DNA of 64,000 nt from Balaenoptera acutorostrata (lineage: Eukaryota > Chordata > Mammalia > Artiodactyla > Balaenopteridae): contig NC_080071.1 of assembly GCF_949987535.1 (NCBI RefSeq), forward strand, positions 23,211,032 to 23,275,031. Direction: 5' to 3'. Below, one piece after another: positions 33,662-44,622 of the stretch; the first letter of the stretch is position 1, and every line of letters starts with the position of its first letter. The notes beneath the pieces were generated by a model. That model saw only the letters and a program-made list of their open reading frames with translations. It was not told the origin of the DNA and made no database searches. A program made the position numbers and the translations under genes.

Positions 33662-34748
33662 ATTTTCCTCTTTATTGCTCTCTCATGATTCTTTATAGTT
33701 TCTAATCAGTAGAATGATTTCTAATAAGTAAAATTAAAGACAGTTTAAGCTATGTAAGCTTGTTCTATACATCATGAACTGAAAGGGTTTCAGCTTTTGT
33801 TCAAAATTATCAGTGTCTTAGTGATATTTTTCTTATATGGCTTCCTTTGTACAACAGAAATAAAATATATCTGGTAAAATAAAGTTATTATTTTGAATTA
33901 AAAAACATTTTCACCAATAAAATGCACATTTAAAAAGAAAAGACAGTATTTGTAGAATTATTAGAAGCTTGTTAAATTTATGCAGAATCATCTAGTCCCT
34001 CATTTGGCCAATAATAATGGTCAGAACCTTTGAATGAGATTGCTAAAATGAAAACTTTTAATTGTTTTTTTGATGTTTTTTGAAACACAAGATTTACTAT
34101 TTACACTTAGAGATCAAGTTTGTTTGTTTGTTTTTTTTTCTGTAACAGTTTTTGTTCTAAAGTTGGACATCCTCTATTTTATAAGCTTTATATTACTAAT
34201 TTCACACTGTAAATCTTTTTGTCTTTTTCTTAAAAAAGGAGCAATTTATACAAAAAAGGAAAGAGGACATGTAAAAGAGAAAAATAGTAATGGTAGTATT
34301 TCTTTTTTACCTATGTGGCTTATTTTGAGTTTCAGTTAAACATATCTATGTGCAAATTGAGAAATGTTTTTTCCCTCATACTTTAAAAATGTTTACTTGT
34401 GTGTTTTTATGAATGGACTTTAATTTTATGGTCTAAACTTTCAAATAAGAAGGCTATAAAAGTGAGTGAATACTTCTGAATTAGAAATTATTTTTAATAA
34501 TTTAATCCATACCTTATTATGGAAAAACTCATTGAGCCTGTTTGTGAAGACAGACTCTACAAAACTCATTTCTATGTCTGCAGTGGTAAAATGATCTGCA
34601 ACTAGATCTTTATACACTTTTTCCTCCAGAAGAACCCTTGTTTTTGTGTCTCTGTAACTGTGTCTCTGTTTTATATATTGCTTTTCTCCTTCCTCAGTTA
34701 CCTCATATCCTCTTGCTTTCTCCTGTATCTATCCAAATTTGCTGAAAT
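33662..34748. other. Gene-free stretch inside the inverted repeat pair
   Basis: AT-rich apparently unique sequence; no exon recognised. Confidence 0.5.
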
Positions 34749-35150
34749 ACTCTACCAGTGGTTCTCAATCATGGCTACTCATTAGAATCACCCATCATTC
34801 TCCATTACTGCCCCCACACCCTACCCTTCCCCCCCAAGAAACCAAATGCCCAGGCTAAAATAAGAATCTCTGGGGGACTTCCCTAGCGGTCCAGTGGTTG
34901 GGACTTCGCCTTCCAATGCAGGGGGTGTGGGTTCGGTCCCTGGTCGGGGAGCTAAGATCCCACACGCCTCGTGGCAAAGAAACCAAAACATAAAACAGAA
35001 GCGATATTGTAACAAATTCAATAAAAGACTTTAAAAAAAAAAAAAAGAATCTCTGTCATGCTTACAAACAAACAAACAAACAAACAAAAACAGTTGCCCA
35101 GGGCATTGATGTTTTTAAGAAGTGTCCCAGATAATTCTAATGATTAGCCA
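34749..35150 (+). mobile_element. MER5A-like transposon, split by a SINE
   Basis: The left part begins CCAGTGGTTCTCAATCATGG and the right part resumes after 35055 with CAGTTGCCCAGGGCATTGAT. A SINE at 34873-35044 interrupts it. A short (CAAA)n expansion lies at about 35066-35089. Confidence 0.7.
34873..35044 (+). mobile_element. CHR-1 type SINE inserted in MER5A
   Basis: Begins GGGACTTCCCTAGCGGTCCA, contains TCGGGGAGCTAAGATCCCAC, and ends in a poly(A) run. The target duplication AAGAATCTCTG is perfect (34862-34872 and 35045-35055). The body after the tRNA head differs from the CHR-2 copies. Confidence 0.92.
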
Positions 35151-35156
35151 GGCAGA

Positions 35157-35268
35157 TTCATGAAGAATATACTATCCTATTATTCCATTTGGAATAAATA
35201 ATGAATATTATATACCTGAAATAAAATCTTAATTCTCTTTTGAAAAATAAAAATTATTTGTTTTGCTC
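35157..35268 (-). repeat. Right arm of an imperfect inverted repeat
   Basis: Reverse-complement partner of 33543-33661, with core GTTTGGAATAAATAATGAAT in diverged form (TTTGGAATAAATAATGAATA). The arms are about 1.5 kb apart. Confidence 0.75.
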
Positions 35269-36369
35269 AGGGATTAACCATTACATTAAATGATGAAATA
35301 TTTGTTTCAGGAGTCAGCAGACAGGATGGAAAGAAGACATTTTTGGGCCTGAGTGCCTTTCCTGTATGCTTAAACTCACATTACATAGAGAGTGCCTCAT
35401 TGGCTTATTCATAAGGCTAACCATGGTATAGCTGGTATCCCAGTGAGAATAGGCTGAGTAGAAGTGTGTATCTGTAGAATTTGCTTCATTTGTGTTTATC
35501 ATCTCCAAGTAGCTGGTGTTAAGAAAACAAGAAGTAAAATTTATCTATACCGTCTCCTAAGAGCCTGCATTGCTAATGATCTTAATTTGACATTTTGAAT
35601 AACAAATTATTCTGACTTAGTCTGTTCCTACCTAGTGTTCACAAAAAATTCAATACATTATGTAATGGGAATTGATGCTAGTTTTGATAGCTTATCCATT
35701 ACTCAAGTACCTTTGTAGAAGAAATTTAAAAAAAAACACCTTTTTTGGATAGGTCAATAAATAACATCCAGAGCTTGATTAAATCTGGTCTCAAGCTCTA
35801 GCATTTAGACTAGGTGTTGTCTGAAACTTGCATAGATTAATTGATTTTTGTCTTTTAAAGATCTTACACTGAGATGCACCATAGTGGATCAAATACTTTT
35901 AATTAACTGAAATGAAAGCAGTATCCAGCACCTACCTATGGTTTTGGAAATTGTTTTGCTGTTTGGTTGAACTAAGATCATTCAGACTATTTGATGGAAC
36001 CTTTTCAGACTGGTTCTTGAGGAACTAAACTCATTTGAGGTGTCTTTAAAGTCTATATTACTTTGGATTAAGTAAGATTTTTGTAGAAAAATTAATTTTA
36101 TATTGGGGAAGTAGACTGTGGTATTGGGAGTTACTTCTGAGTTCTGTAAGTCATTTAATTTTGTTGAGCCACTATTTCTCCACCAGCAATTCAGCTATAA
36201 TAATGATTGCTCTGTACATACTTTAGAGGGATTTGGAGACGGAAGATTTTGCTATAAATATATTAAAATTCAGTAAAGCTTTGTTGAATTCTGTTAATAA
36301 AATGTGTTGTAAAGATAGTGAATTAGAGCAATAAAAATCAACAGTCACAAATGGTGTATTTTGCCCCCA
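35269..36369. other. Gene-free stretch
   Basis: Apparently unique AT-rich DNA; nothing supportable. Confidence 0.5.
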
Positions 36370-36535
36370 ACAGCGCTTTGTATTACCTTTTCTGTATAAT
36401 TTTGTATAATGAGTTGCTTATATCTATTTCTCCTATTACGCTTAACTGATCTTGAGGGCAGGCACTGTATTTGTCTTTGTATTGAGTCTAATATAGACCT
36501 TGGCACATAATAGATTCAACAAATGTTTGCTCAAG
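36370..36535 (+). mobile_element. L2 LINE 3' end fragment
   Basis: Carries the L2 3' signature CTTGAGGGCAGGCACTGTAT, GCACATAATAGATTCAACAA and ATGTTTGCT. Confidence 0.8.
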
Positions 36536-36744
36536 AAGTATTTTTCTTATATATCTAGGATAAAAGTGTTAATTAAATTAAAATCATTATATCACTTTTT
36601 TTCTTTTTTGGGAAGATACTATTAGAAAACATAATTTTACTATCTCTGAAGGTATGCACATATACATGTAAGAGGAGATTCAGTGCTTTTGAAAATTCAC
36701 ATTGGACTGGGAAGTGAATTATGTTAAGTTGGAGTGACCTAGTA

Positions 36745-37020
36745 GAGCACTAGTTACTGTGTATAGTAGGTGGGCGGTGAGGTGTCAAGGAAAGATCATG
36801 GGCTTTGAAGCTAGACAGACCTGGATTTGAATCTGCCACTTTCAAGATAGGTGATTCTGGGGAAATTTCTTAATGTCTCAGTTTCAATTTCCTTATCTGT
36901 GAAAAAGGATAATACTATTTACTTCATGGACTATTTGTTATAAGTAAGTAGAATCCTTAGTAAAGCATCTGATATAATGTCTGTGCATAGTAGGGGCTAG
37001 GATAGCTGTTATTATTAGAT
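36745..37020 (+). mobile_element. MIR SINE
   Basis: Nearly full-length MIR: ATGGGCTTTGAAGCTAGACA, CTGGATTTGAATCTGCCACT, CTCAGTTTCAATTTCCTTAT and a GTGCATAGTAGGGGC end. Confidence 0.88.
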
Positions 37021-39611
37021 AAGCTAGCAAAAGGATTCTTTTCAGGTACAAAATGATGTAAAGATGGGCTTTTCTTTTCCAAAGACAGACTTTTCAGTTG
37101 AATAGGAATTTCTGCCTTTTTACTTTTTCTTTTACTTTAATTTGCTGAAAGTTAATTTCCAAATGTTTTCAAATTAAACATTGTGAAAGATTGCATAGAA
37201 TATATTTTACTCCTTGTTCATAAGGGATCTTGTACTATCAAGAGGATTACAAGGTGAAGCTAAGCTGGTGGTTTTCATTCTAGCCTCTGTTAGTCCCTGT
37301 CACCAAACTACCACACAATTTGGAGCGTTTGCCAGTGTTGGCTCAAGAGAGGCCAATCGAGACACTAATAGATGCATTTTCTCCATGAGTACACCCTTGG
37401 ATCACACATAGAATTCCTATTAACAGCAATGAGAGTTAAACTTGTAAATCCCTTATGCACTGATGGGAGAATAGACCTTTTAGTTTACTTAGCCATCTTC
37501 CAGTTATTTGGCACTTTCCCCATCCCTTGTGAGTTCTCCAACATTTTCATTAAAGGCTTTTCTATTTTCTATTCTGCTTCATTCAGTTTGGGTTGTAATT
37601 CACGTTGGCCTGATGCCTTGGCAGCAATGAATAATTCTAATTGCCTCACTATCTATCTAGTCTGGCCTAATCATAAAGCCTTTCAACTTTTCATTCAAGC
37701 TTCCAGCAGTATCAACTTCATGGGTCACAAACTTCCCACTCATATCCTTTTATTGCATTTTAGCTGCTTACCTCTTATGTTTTTAAGAAACTCCAGAGAG
37801 TTCATCATTATTTCATTCCTTTTCTTTTATACCATCTTACCCTTTCTGTAAAATTAAAGCAAGCACTGCAGAAACCTAAAGATGCAGGGCGACTTTTGTC
37901 CAGACATTGTATCAAAAGAGCTAGATACCCTAGTTCTCATCTATTTTAGTTAGTTATAGTAAAGGGTTAGAAACTAGAAAAGTTTTAAGTATTCTTCCAT
38001 GCCTATTCTGTCACCTTTTTATAGTCAGCTCCACTTCCCTGTCTACCTACTGAAATACACATTTTTCTTTTCTGATCCTAAAGATTGATATAGTATGAGA
38101 ACCATAATGGTATGCTGAAAACAAAGGTCCTGCTTTGAACTCTTGGGATTTTTTTGGCAGACAGGGAGGCTTCTCCAGTACTCTATATAGTAAGGGTGTT
38201 CTGTTTTGATTCTGTATAGCAATGCTTAATGCTTATTTTAGAGATTTTGCAGGAACCTTTCTCATATGGTAAAAAAAGAAAATTGTGTTTTAAAGATCCC
38301 CAAAAGGCTTAAAAGGAAAGAAATACATATTCATTGATTATGAAATAATTTATTTTTCCTTCTTCCTTCTCCTTTAAAAAAGTATTCTAAACATTTTGAA
38401 ATCTTATTGCTATAGAACATTTCAAATATTTCATAATAGTATATAATGAATTCCCATTTATGCATCTATTGATAGATCTAGAGGCTTTAACAGATTCAGG
38501 TTGGAGTTTTGTGATAAGACTAGTACTTTAAATGTGATATTGTGTACTTCTGTAATACCTGTTTGTCTCTCTTTTGTCAATCAAAAGAGATGTCTCTTTT
38601 GTCTCCCTTTATCAGCCAAGATGATTATTGCCTAGAACCATTAATTCATTAGAGTTTGCAAAATGGGATTTTAAAATTCTATCATTGCTTCATTTATTAC
38701 CTAGAATACTTATATAAAGTATTACAGTCCCTTGTTTGGTTACAGCAAGATAAATGAATCCTCTCCCTTTATTTGCCAGTTTTCAAAATAATAAATTGGT
38801 TCATCAATATTTTCCATAGGTGACCAGTGAGTTGTTTTCTTTTATCATTATAAACACATGGATTTAAACTTGTTGATGTGTTACAATCTATTGTAGTTAT
38901 TATCAAGTTGTCCCATCTTTGGCCCATGAATGGCTTGTTCAGTGTAAATCTTGAGTGCTTTTGAAAGAACTCCTAGCCTTTGATAACATCTTTTCCTTCC
39001 TTGTATAACAAGATATTTTAGTCTTATCTTCAATTCTAAGTGGTTCATCTAAATTCCATTTCCCTCCCCTTAGGTGGAGTCAGTTAGTTCCCTAATGAGC
39101 TATAGTTCATTTTAGTGTGAATTGGGAATTAGAAACCACAGACTGAATGCTAAAGGTGCTCATTGCTACTGGATTGGTCCTTTCAGGAGTCTGTGCTAGG
39201 GAATTTTATACACACATGCACACACACACACACGTAATAAGAGTATAAAATAAAACACATCATGGGTTTGTACTAATACTTCCAATTTCAGTGAAGGACT
39301 GTAGCATTTTTATTTAACCATCTTTAGTCTTAGATTTGTAATGGCTTTCCCTTATGCTGAAAACCTCTATTCCCTCTCCTAGTGAAATCTCTGTTCCCTA
39401 CCTAATTAACCTAATTATTTGCTTCCCCCTCACAATGTACTCACAAGGGTCTCATAATAAAAATACCAACAGCACTACTAACAATATGATCACTGAAAAC
39501 AGTTTAAGATTTTATTACAGTTCTTTCCATCCTTAGAATATATCCCATTAAGTATGTCAAATCACTGTGTTTTAAAGTCGTGTGGAATGTTCCTTCCTTG
39601 ATGGTTGTACC
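37021..39611. other. Gene-free stretch
   Basis: No named repeat was recognised in 37.0-39.6 kb other than a (CA)n tract near 39208-39233. A 159-codon open frame at 37372-37851 lacks any domain and reads like chance. A 9-base hairpin, TCTCTTTTG with CAAAAGAGA, sits at 38568-38590. Confidence 0.5.
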
Positions 39612-39905
39612 ATCAAGTGATATGGTAGGCAGAGCAATGTCCTTCCTAAGATATCTATATCCTAGACTCTGGAACCTATGAATATGTTATCTTACGTGGC
39701 AAAAGGGATGTTATAGATGTGATTTTAAGAGCTTGAGATGGGGAGATTTTCTTGCATTATCCAGGTGGGCCCAATGTAATTACAGGGGTCCTTAAAAATG
39801 CAAGAAGCAGAACAGGAGGCTGGAGTGATGTGATGTGAGAAGGAATCAACATACCCTTGCTGGCTTGAAGACAGAAGGGGGCCAGTGACAATATGTGGTA
39901 TTGTT
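39612..39905 (+). mobile_element. MaLR (MLT1/MST-like) LTR fragment
   Basis: Readable motifs of a MaLR LTR: GGAACCTATGAATATGTTAT, GATGTGATTTTAAGAGCTTG, GGTGGGCCCAATGTAATTAC. It is non-coding and lacks a recognisable 3' end. Confidence 0.75.
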
Positions 39906-40667
39906 TTGTCATAACTAGAATACCCAGGTCTGGTTACCAAAGGCTTGAAGGTGTGAGCATTTTGCTTGTTGCAAGTATATGTAATTGCAAGTTTTGGTAC
40001 AAGGGAGTTAATGTATATTGCAAAATATAGTAACCATGCTTATAATTCCAGGTTTTGGTACAAGGGAGGATTGATTGTTCATTTGAAGGTGGCATCTGAC
40101 TCTTCACTTTTAGCGTGGTTTATTGAACATTAAAAAAAATTATTGATAGTTTTGACTGGTAATCAATGGTTACAGACTCTTCCCTTGAAACTTCATGCCT
40201 GTCAGTTGGAGGGATTTTTCCGTTAGACTAGCTTCAGGCTCCATACATGGCTTCAGGCATTTTCTCCCTCTATTCCCCAGATACTTCCAGTGTAGGAAGT
40301 ATCATCATGCAATGTGACTTCTGTGTCTGTGCCTTCATTGAGTGAGTCAGAACAACCTGGGGTAGAAGTATTTCTGAAAAACCATTCCTATAGTGGTGTG
40401 GCTAGCAATATAGCGTGGAAATTACCACAGATATATCCAATTAAAAGTAATGTGTTCTTGATGCAACTTCCCTTTAGCAGGATCCTCAATATGCCTGCAG
40501 CCACTCCAACATTACCCAACATGTGGTGGAGAATTTGGAGTGAAAAGAGACAGTGATCTTAACTAATTGTGGTTAAAATATATTACTTTTGCACATTTTA
40601 CAAAATCTTATTTCCATGCGAACCCATTGCTAAAACCTCTTCCAGGAATTTGGAAGGGGTTTGTATT
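39906..40667. other. Gene-free stretch between two LTR fragments
   Basis: Contains a local duplication of GTTTTGGTACAAGGGAG (39993-40009 and 40053-40069). No exon recognised. Confidence 0.5.
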
Positions 40668-41126
40668 AGTTTCCTACTGCTGCAGTAACAAGTTACCACA
40701 AACTTGGTTACTTAAACCAACACAGATTTATTGTCTTACAGTTCTGGAGGTCAGAAGTTTGAAATGGGTTTCACTGGTTTAGAATCAAGGTGTCAGCTGG
40801 ATTGCATTTCTTCTGGAGGCTCTGTGGCAGAATCGATTTCCTTTCCCTTTTCAGCTTCTAGAGGTGGGCTGTATTCTTGACTCCTGGTCCCCTTCTTCCA
40901 TCTTCAAAGCCAGTGACATAGCATTCAAGTCTTTCTTTTTGACTGTCATCCTCCTGCCTCCCTTTTATAAGAGTCCTTGTAGTTACATCAGGCCCCAAGA
41001 CAACTTACTATCTCAAGATCCTTAATTACATTTGCAAAGTTCCTTTTACCATGTAAGGTAGCATAGTCATAGGTTCTGGGAATTAGGGCATGGACATCTT
41101 TGGGGAGCCATTATTCAGCCTACCAC
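40668..41126 (-). mobile_element. MaLR (MLT1-like) solo LTR
   Basis: Reverse complement of a MaLR LTR, from GTATTAGTTTCCTACTGCTG and CTTACAGTTCTGGAGGTCAG through TTACATTTGCAAAGTTCC to the CAGCCTACCACA end. It is close to complete for an LTR of this class. Confidence 0.82.
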
Positions 41127-41744
41127 AGGGCAGGTGCAGAGCCCTGAAGCTAAGGAAGCATTTTTTTTGTTTTTGTTTTTGTTTTTTTTTTTCTTTTTTT
41201 AGTTTCACAGTAAATCTGTCTCTGTCCTTTAGTAAGATTTTAAAGTTTTCTTCATACAGATCCTATAGGGTCCTTGTTAAATGTGTTTTAACTATTCTGT
41301 ATTTTATTGTCACAATTATAAATAAATAGCTTTTTTTCCCATTTCCATTTCTAGATGGTTATGGGGGTATAGAGAAGAGTCATTAATTTTTATATGTTTC
41401 TACTTAAATGTGGAATTAGAAAGGCATACCACATTTCCTTATTAATTCTAGTGTTTTATTTTCACTAGAATCTCATATGGTTTATAGATATATAATTGTA
41501 TCATCAGCAAAAGGATTGTTTTATCTTGTCCTTACCAATTATTTAATTTATTTTTTTCTTATTGTATTCACAGTCTTCACCTAATGCCCAGGTCTTGCTG
41601 AAATATTTTCTACTTTAGTTTCAGATTATTATTAGATTTTTCATAGTAGTATGCCTCTTCTATTCCAAAACTCTTATTTAGCATTTACATTACAATTTTT
41701 TTTGTCAATTTGTTATTATCTAAATGAATAATTATAAACTATAT
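41127..41744. other. AT-rich stretch, probably old L1
   Basis: T-rich runs at about 41161-41201, then sequence resembling diverged minus-strand L1 ORF2 (CATATGGTTTATAGATATAT and following). Assignment is uncertain. Confidence 0.4.
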
Positions 41745-41955
41745 TGATTTTCAACCTGGGGCCAATTTTGCACCCCTAGGGAACATTTGGCAATGTCTGG
41801 AGACGTTGATTTTCACGACTAGGGAAGGCAGATGCTACTGGCATCTAGAGGGCAGAAGCCAGAGTCATGCTAAACATCCCACAATGCACAGGTCACCCTC
41901 TCACCCCTGAAACAAATAATGACCTGGTCCATGTCCCAAAACTGAGAAACCCCGA
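41745..41955 (+). mobile_element. MER20-like hAT DNA transposon
   Basis: Nearly complete: GGGAACATTTGGCAATGTCT, GATGCTACTGGCATCTAGAG, CTAAACATCCCACAATGCAC and a TGAGAAACCCC end. Confidence 0.8.
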
Positions 41956-41989
41956 GAGTATTATAAGGTTCATTGCTTACCTCTGTTTC

Positions 41990-43775
41990 TGTTCTCTTCA
42001 TTTTCTTATACCTTAAGGTCATTATTCTGATGCATGTGTTGTTTTTAGATTACTATCTTCATTTTTTTTCTCTTGAATGGCTTATGTTGATGATATATTC
42101 TCTGCATTCTTATATATCTGCAAACATCTTTATTTTGCTTGGCAAGTGAATGATATAATTTTTTTTCCATTGTAAATAACTTGTTTTTGAATGATATCTT
42201 GGCTAGGTATAGGATTTTTGAATTGCATTCCCTTTCAGCATTCTGTCAATGTTGTATTTTTTCTGTTTCCCAATGTTGTTGATGCCAATCTGATTTTTTT
42301 CCATTATAAATAGCATTTAGTTCTGAAGCTTGTTGTATAGTTCTTTTTATCTGTGAAACTTGAGATTTTTACTAGGATATGCCTAGGTATATTCCCTCTT
42401 TTCCTCCCTCCCTCCCTCCTTTCCTTCCTTCATCAGTGAACTCTTTCAGTTGTAGGCTTGATTTCTTTTTTTTTAAATTCCAGGGTAAGTTTCTTCTTTT
42501 ATTTCTTGAATTATTACCCCTCTTCCATTCTCCAGTTTCTTCTTCTGGGGTTTCTGTTATTCGTATTTTAGGATCTGTTCTCCAACTTTCTAAACTTTTC
42601 TCTCAAGATTTTTGGTTTTTTTGTATTTTTTCTCTAAGTCAAACAATAAGCTCTTTTTAAATTTTTAAAAATAAATTGAGATATAATTTACATACAGTGA
42701 AATATACAGATTTTAAGTGCTCAGATGTGTAAGTTTTGACGTATGTATACACACATGTAACCCACATCTTCTCAAGATACAGAACATTTTTATCATCCTA
42801 GAAACATCCCTCATCTCCCTTCCCAGACATTTCCAAGTCACCCTGCCAGGCAAGCACTCTTCTGATTTCCTTCACCTTAGATTAGTTTTACCTGTACTAG
42901 AACGGAATATAAATAGAATCACACTCTCTGGCTTCTTTAACTGAGCAAGATGTGTTTTGAGGTTCATCTGTGGGTGTTGCATGTATCAGTAGTTCGTTTC
43001 TTTTTATTGCGTAGTAGTATTCTGTATGGATATACCACAATTTTTGTTATCATTTCTCCTGATGTTGGAGATATAGTTTATTTCCATTTTGTACTGTTAT
43101 AAATAAGGTTCCTATGAACATCACTGTGAAAGATTTTTGTGTACATGTTTTCATTTCTCATGGGTAAATATGTAGAAGTAGAATTGTTAGGTCATAGGGT
43201 AAGCACATGTTTAACTTTATGAAAAACTTCCAGACCAATTTCCAAAATAGTTAGTGGGAATATAAGATGGTACAACCACTTTGGAAATTGCTTTGGCAAC
43301 TTTATTGAAAAATCAATTGGTCATATCATCATGGCTGTATTCAGAACTCACTATTTTGTTTCATTAATCTATTTATCTTAAAACTTTTTTTCTATATTTT
43401 TACAGCAATTCCACACTGTTTTAATTACTGTAGCTCTATAATAAGTCTTGAAGTCAGGAGGGTAAGTCCTCCAGCTTTGTTCTTTTTCAAGATTGTTTGA
43501 CTCTTTTAGGTTCTTTACATTTCCACTTGAATTTTAGAACCAGCTTGTCAATTTCTGTAGAAAAGCCTCCTGTGAATCTATAGATAAATATATATTAATA
43601 TAACAATATTCAGTCTTTCAATCCATGATGATGGTATATGTCTCTATCTATTGGCCTGCTTGAACTTCTATCAGATATGTTTTATAGTTTTCAGAGTAGA
43701 AGTCTTCTGCATATTTTGTTAAATTTATCCTTACATACTTTTTCTATTGTAAATGGCATTGATTTTTAAATTTCT
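41990..43775 (-). mobile_element. Old L1 (L1M-type) sequence, 3' block
   Basis: Reverse-complement L1. A 3' UTR-like part begins near 42650 and is followed by ORF2 C-terminal sequence, interrupted at 43775 by a younger L1. The 41990-42650 part resembles the 5' portion of another old L1. Numerous stops; no coding potential. Confidence 0.65.
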
Positions 43776-44622
43776 ATGGTTTTTTTAGATTTATTTTTTA
43801 TTGAGGTAACATTGCTTTATAGCATTATATGTTTCATGTGTACAATATTATATTTCTACTTCTGTATACCCTACAGCATGCTCACTACCAAAAATTTGTT
43901 TCCATCTGTCACCATACAGTTGATCCCCTTTACACATTTCACTCTCCCCTCCCTTGTCCCTTCTCCTCTGGTAACTGCTGCTTTGTTCTCTGTTACCTTT
44001 GTGTTTGTTTTTGTTTGTTCATTTATTTTGTTTGTTTGTTTGTTTTTAATATTCCACATATGATTGAAACCATACAGTATTTTTCTTTATTCATCTGACT
44101 TTTTTCACTTAGCATAATACCCTCAAGGTCTATCAGTGTCATAAATGGCAAGATTTCATAATTTTTTTTATGGCTGAGTGGTATTCCATTGTGTGTATGT
44201 ACATATGTATGTACATATGTATATATATGTATAAATTTATGGATAAAGATGTTTTATATATTTAAAAATATATATTATACAAATAAAATTATAAATTTAT
44301 ATTGTATAAATATATAAAACAACTTCTTTATCCATTTGTCCATTGATGGGCACTTAGGGTGTTTCCATATCTTGGCTATTGTAAATAATGCTGTGATGAA
44401 CATAAGGGTGCATATATTTTTTTCAAATTAGTGTTTTCTTATTCTTTGGTTAAATACCCTGAAGTGGGATAGCTGGGTCATACATGGTAGTTCTATTCTT
44501 AATTTTTTGAGGAATCTCCATGATGTTTTCCATAGTGGCTGCATCAATTTACATTCCCAGCAACAGTGTATGTGGGTTCCTTTTTCTCCATATCCTTGCC
44601 AACAGTTGTTATTTCTTGCCTA
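43776..44622 (-). mobile_element. 5'-truncated L1 nested in an older L1
   Basis: Starts with an L1 3' UTR read in reverse (TTTATTGAGGTAACATTGCT onward) and continues into the ORF2 end (GGCTGAGTGGTATTCCATTG). Short flanks AAATTTCT at 43768-43775 and 44623-44630 suggest the target duplication. The outer L1 resumes beyond it. Confidence 0.7.

Noticed and set aside
37372..37851. 159-codon plus-strand frame
   Set aside because: Hydrophobic, AT-derived composition with no domain, no neighbouring gene structure and no promoter; consistent with chance.
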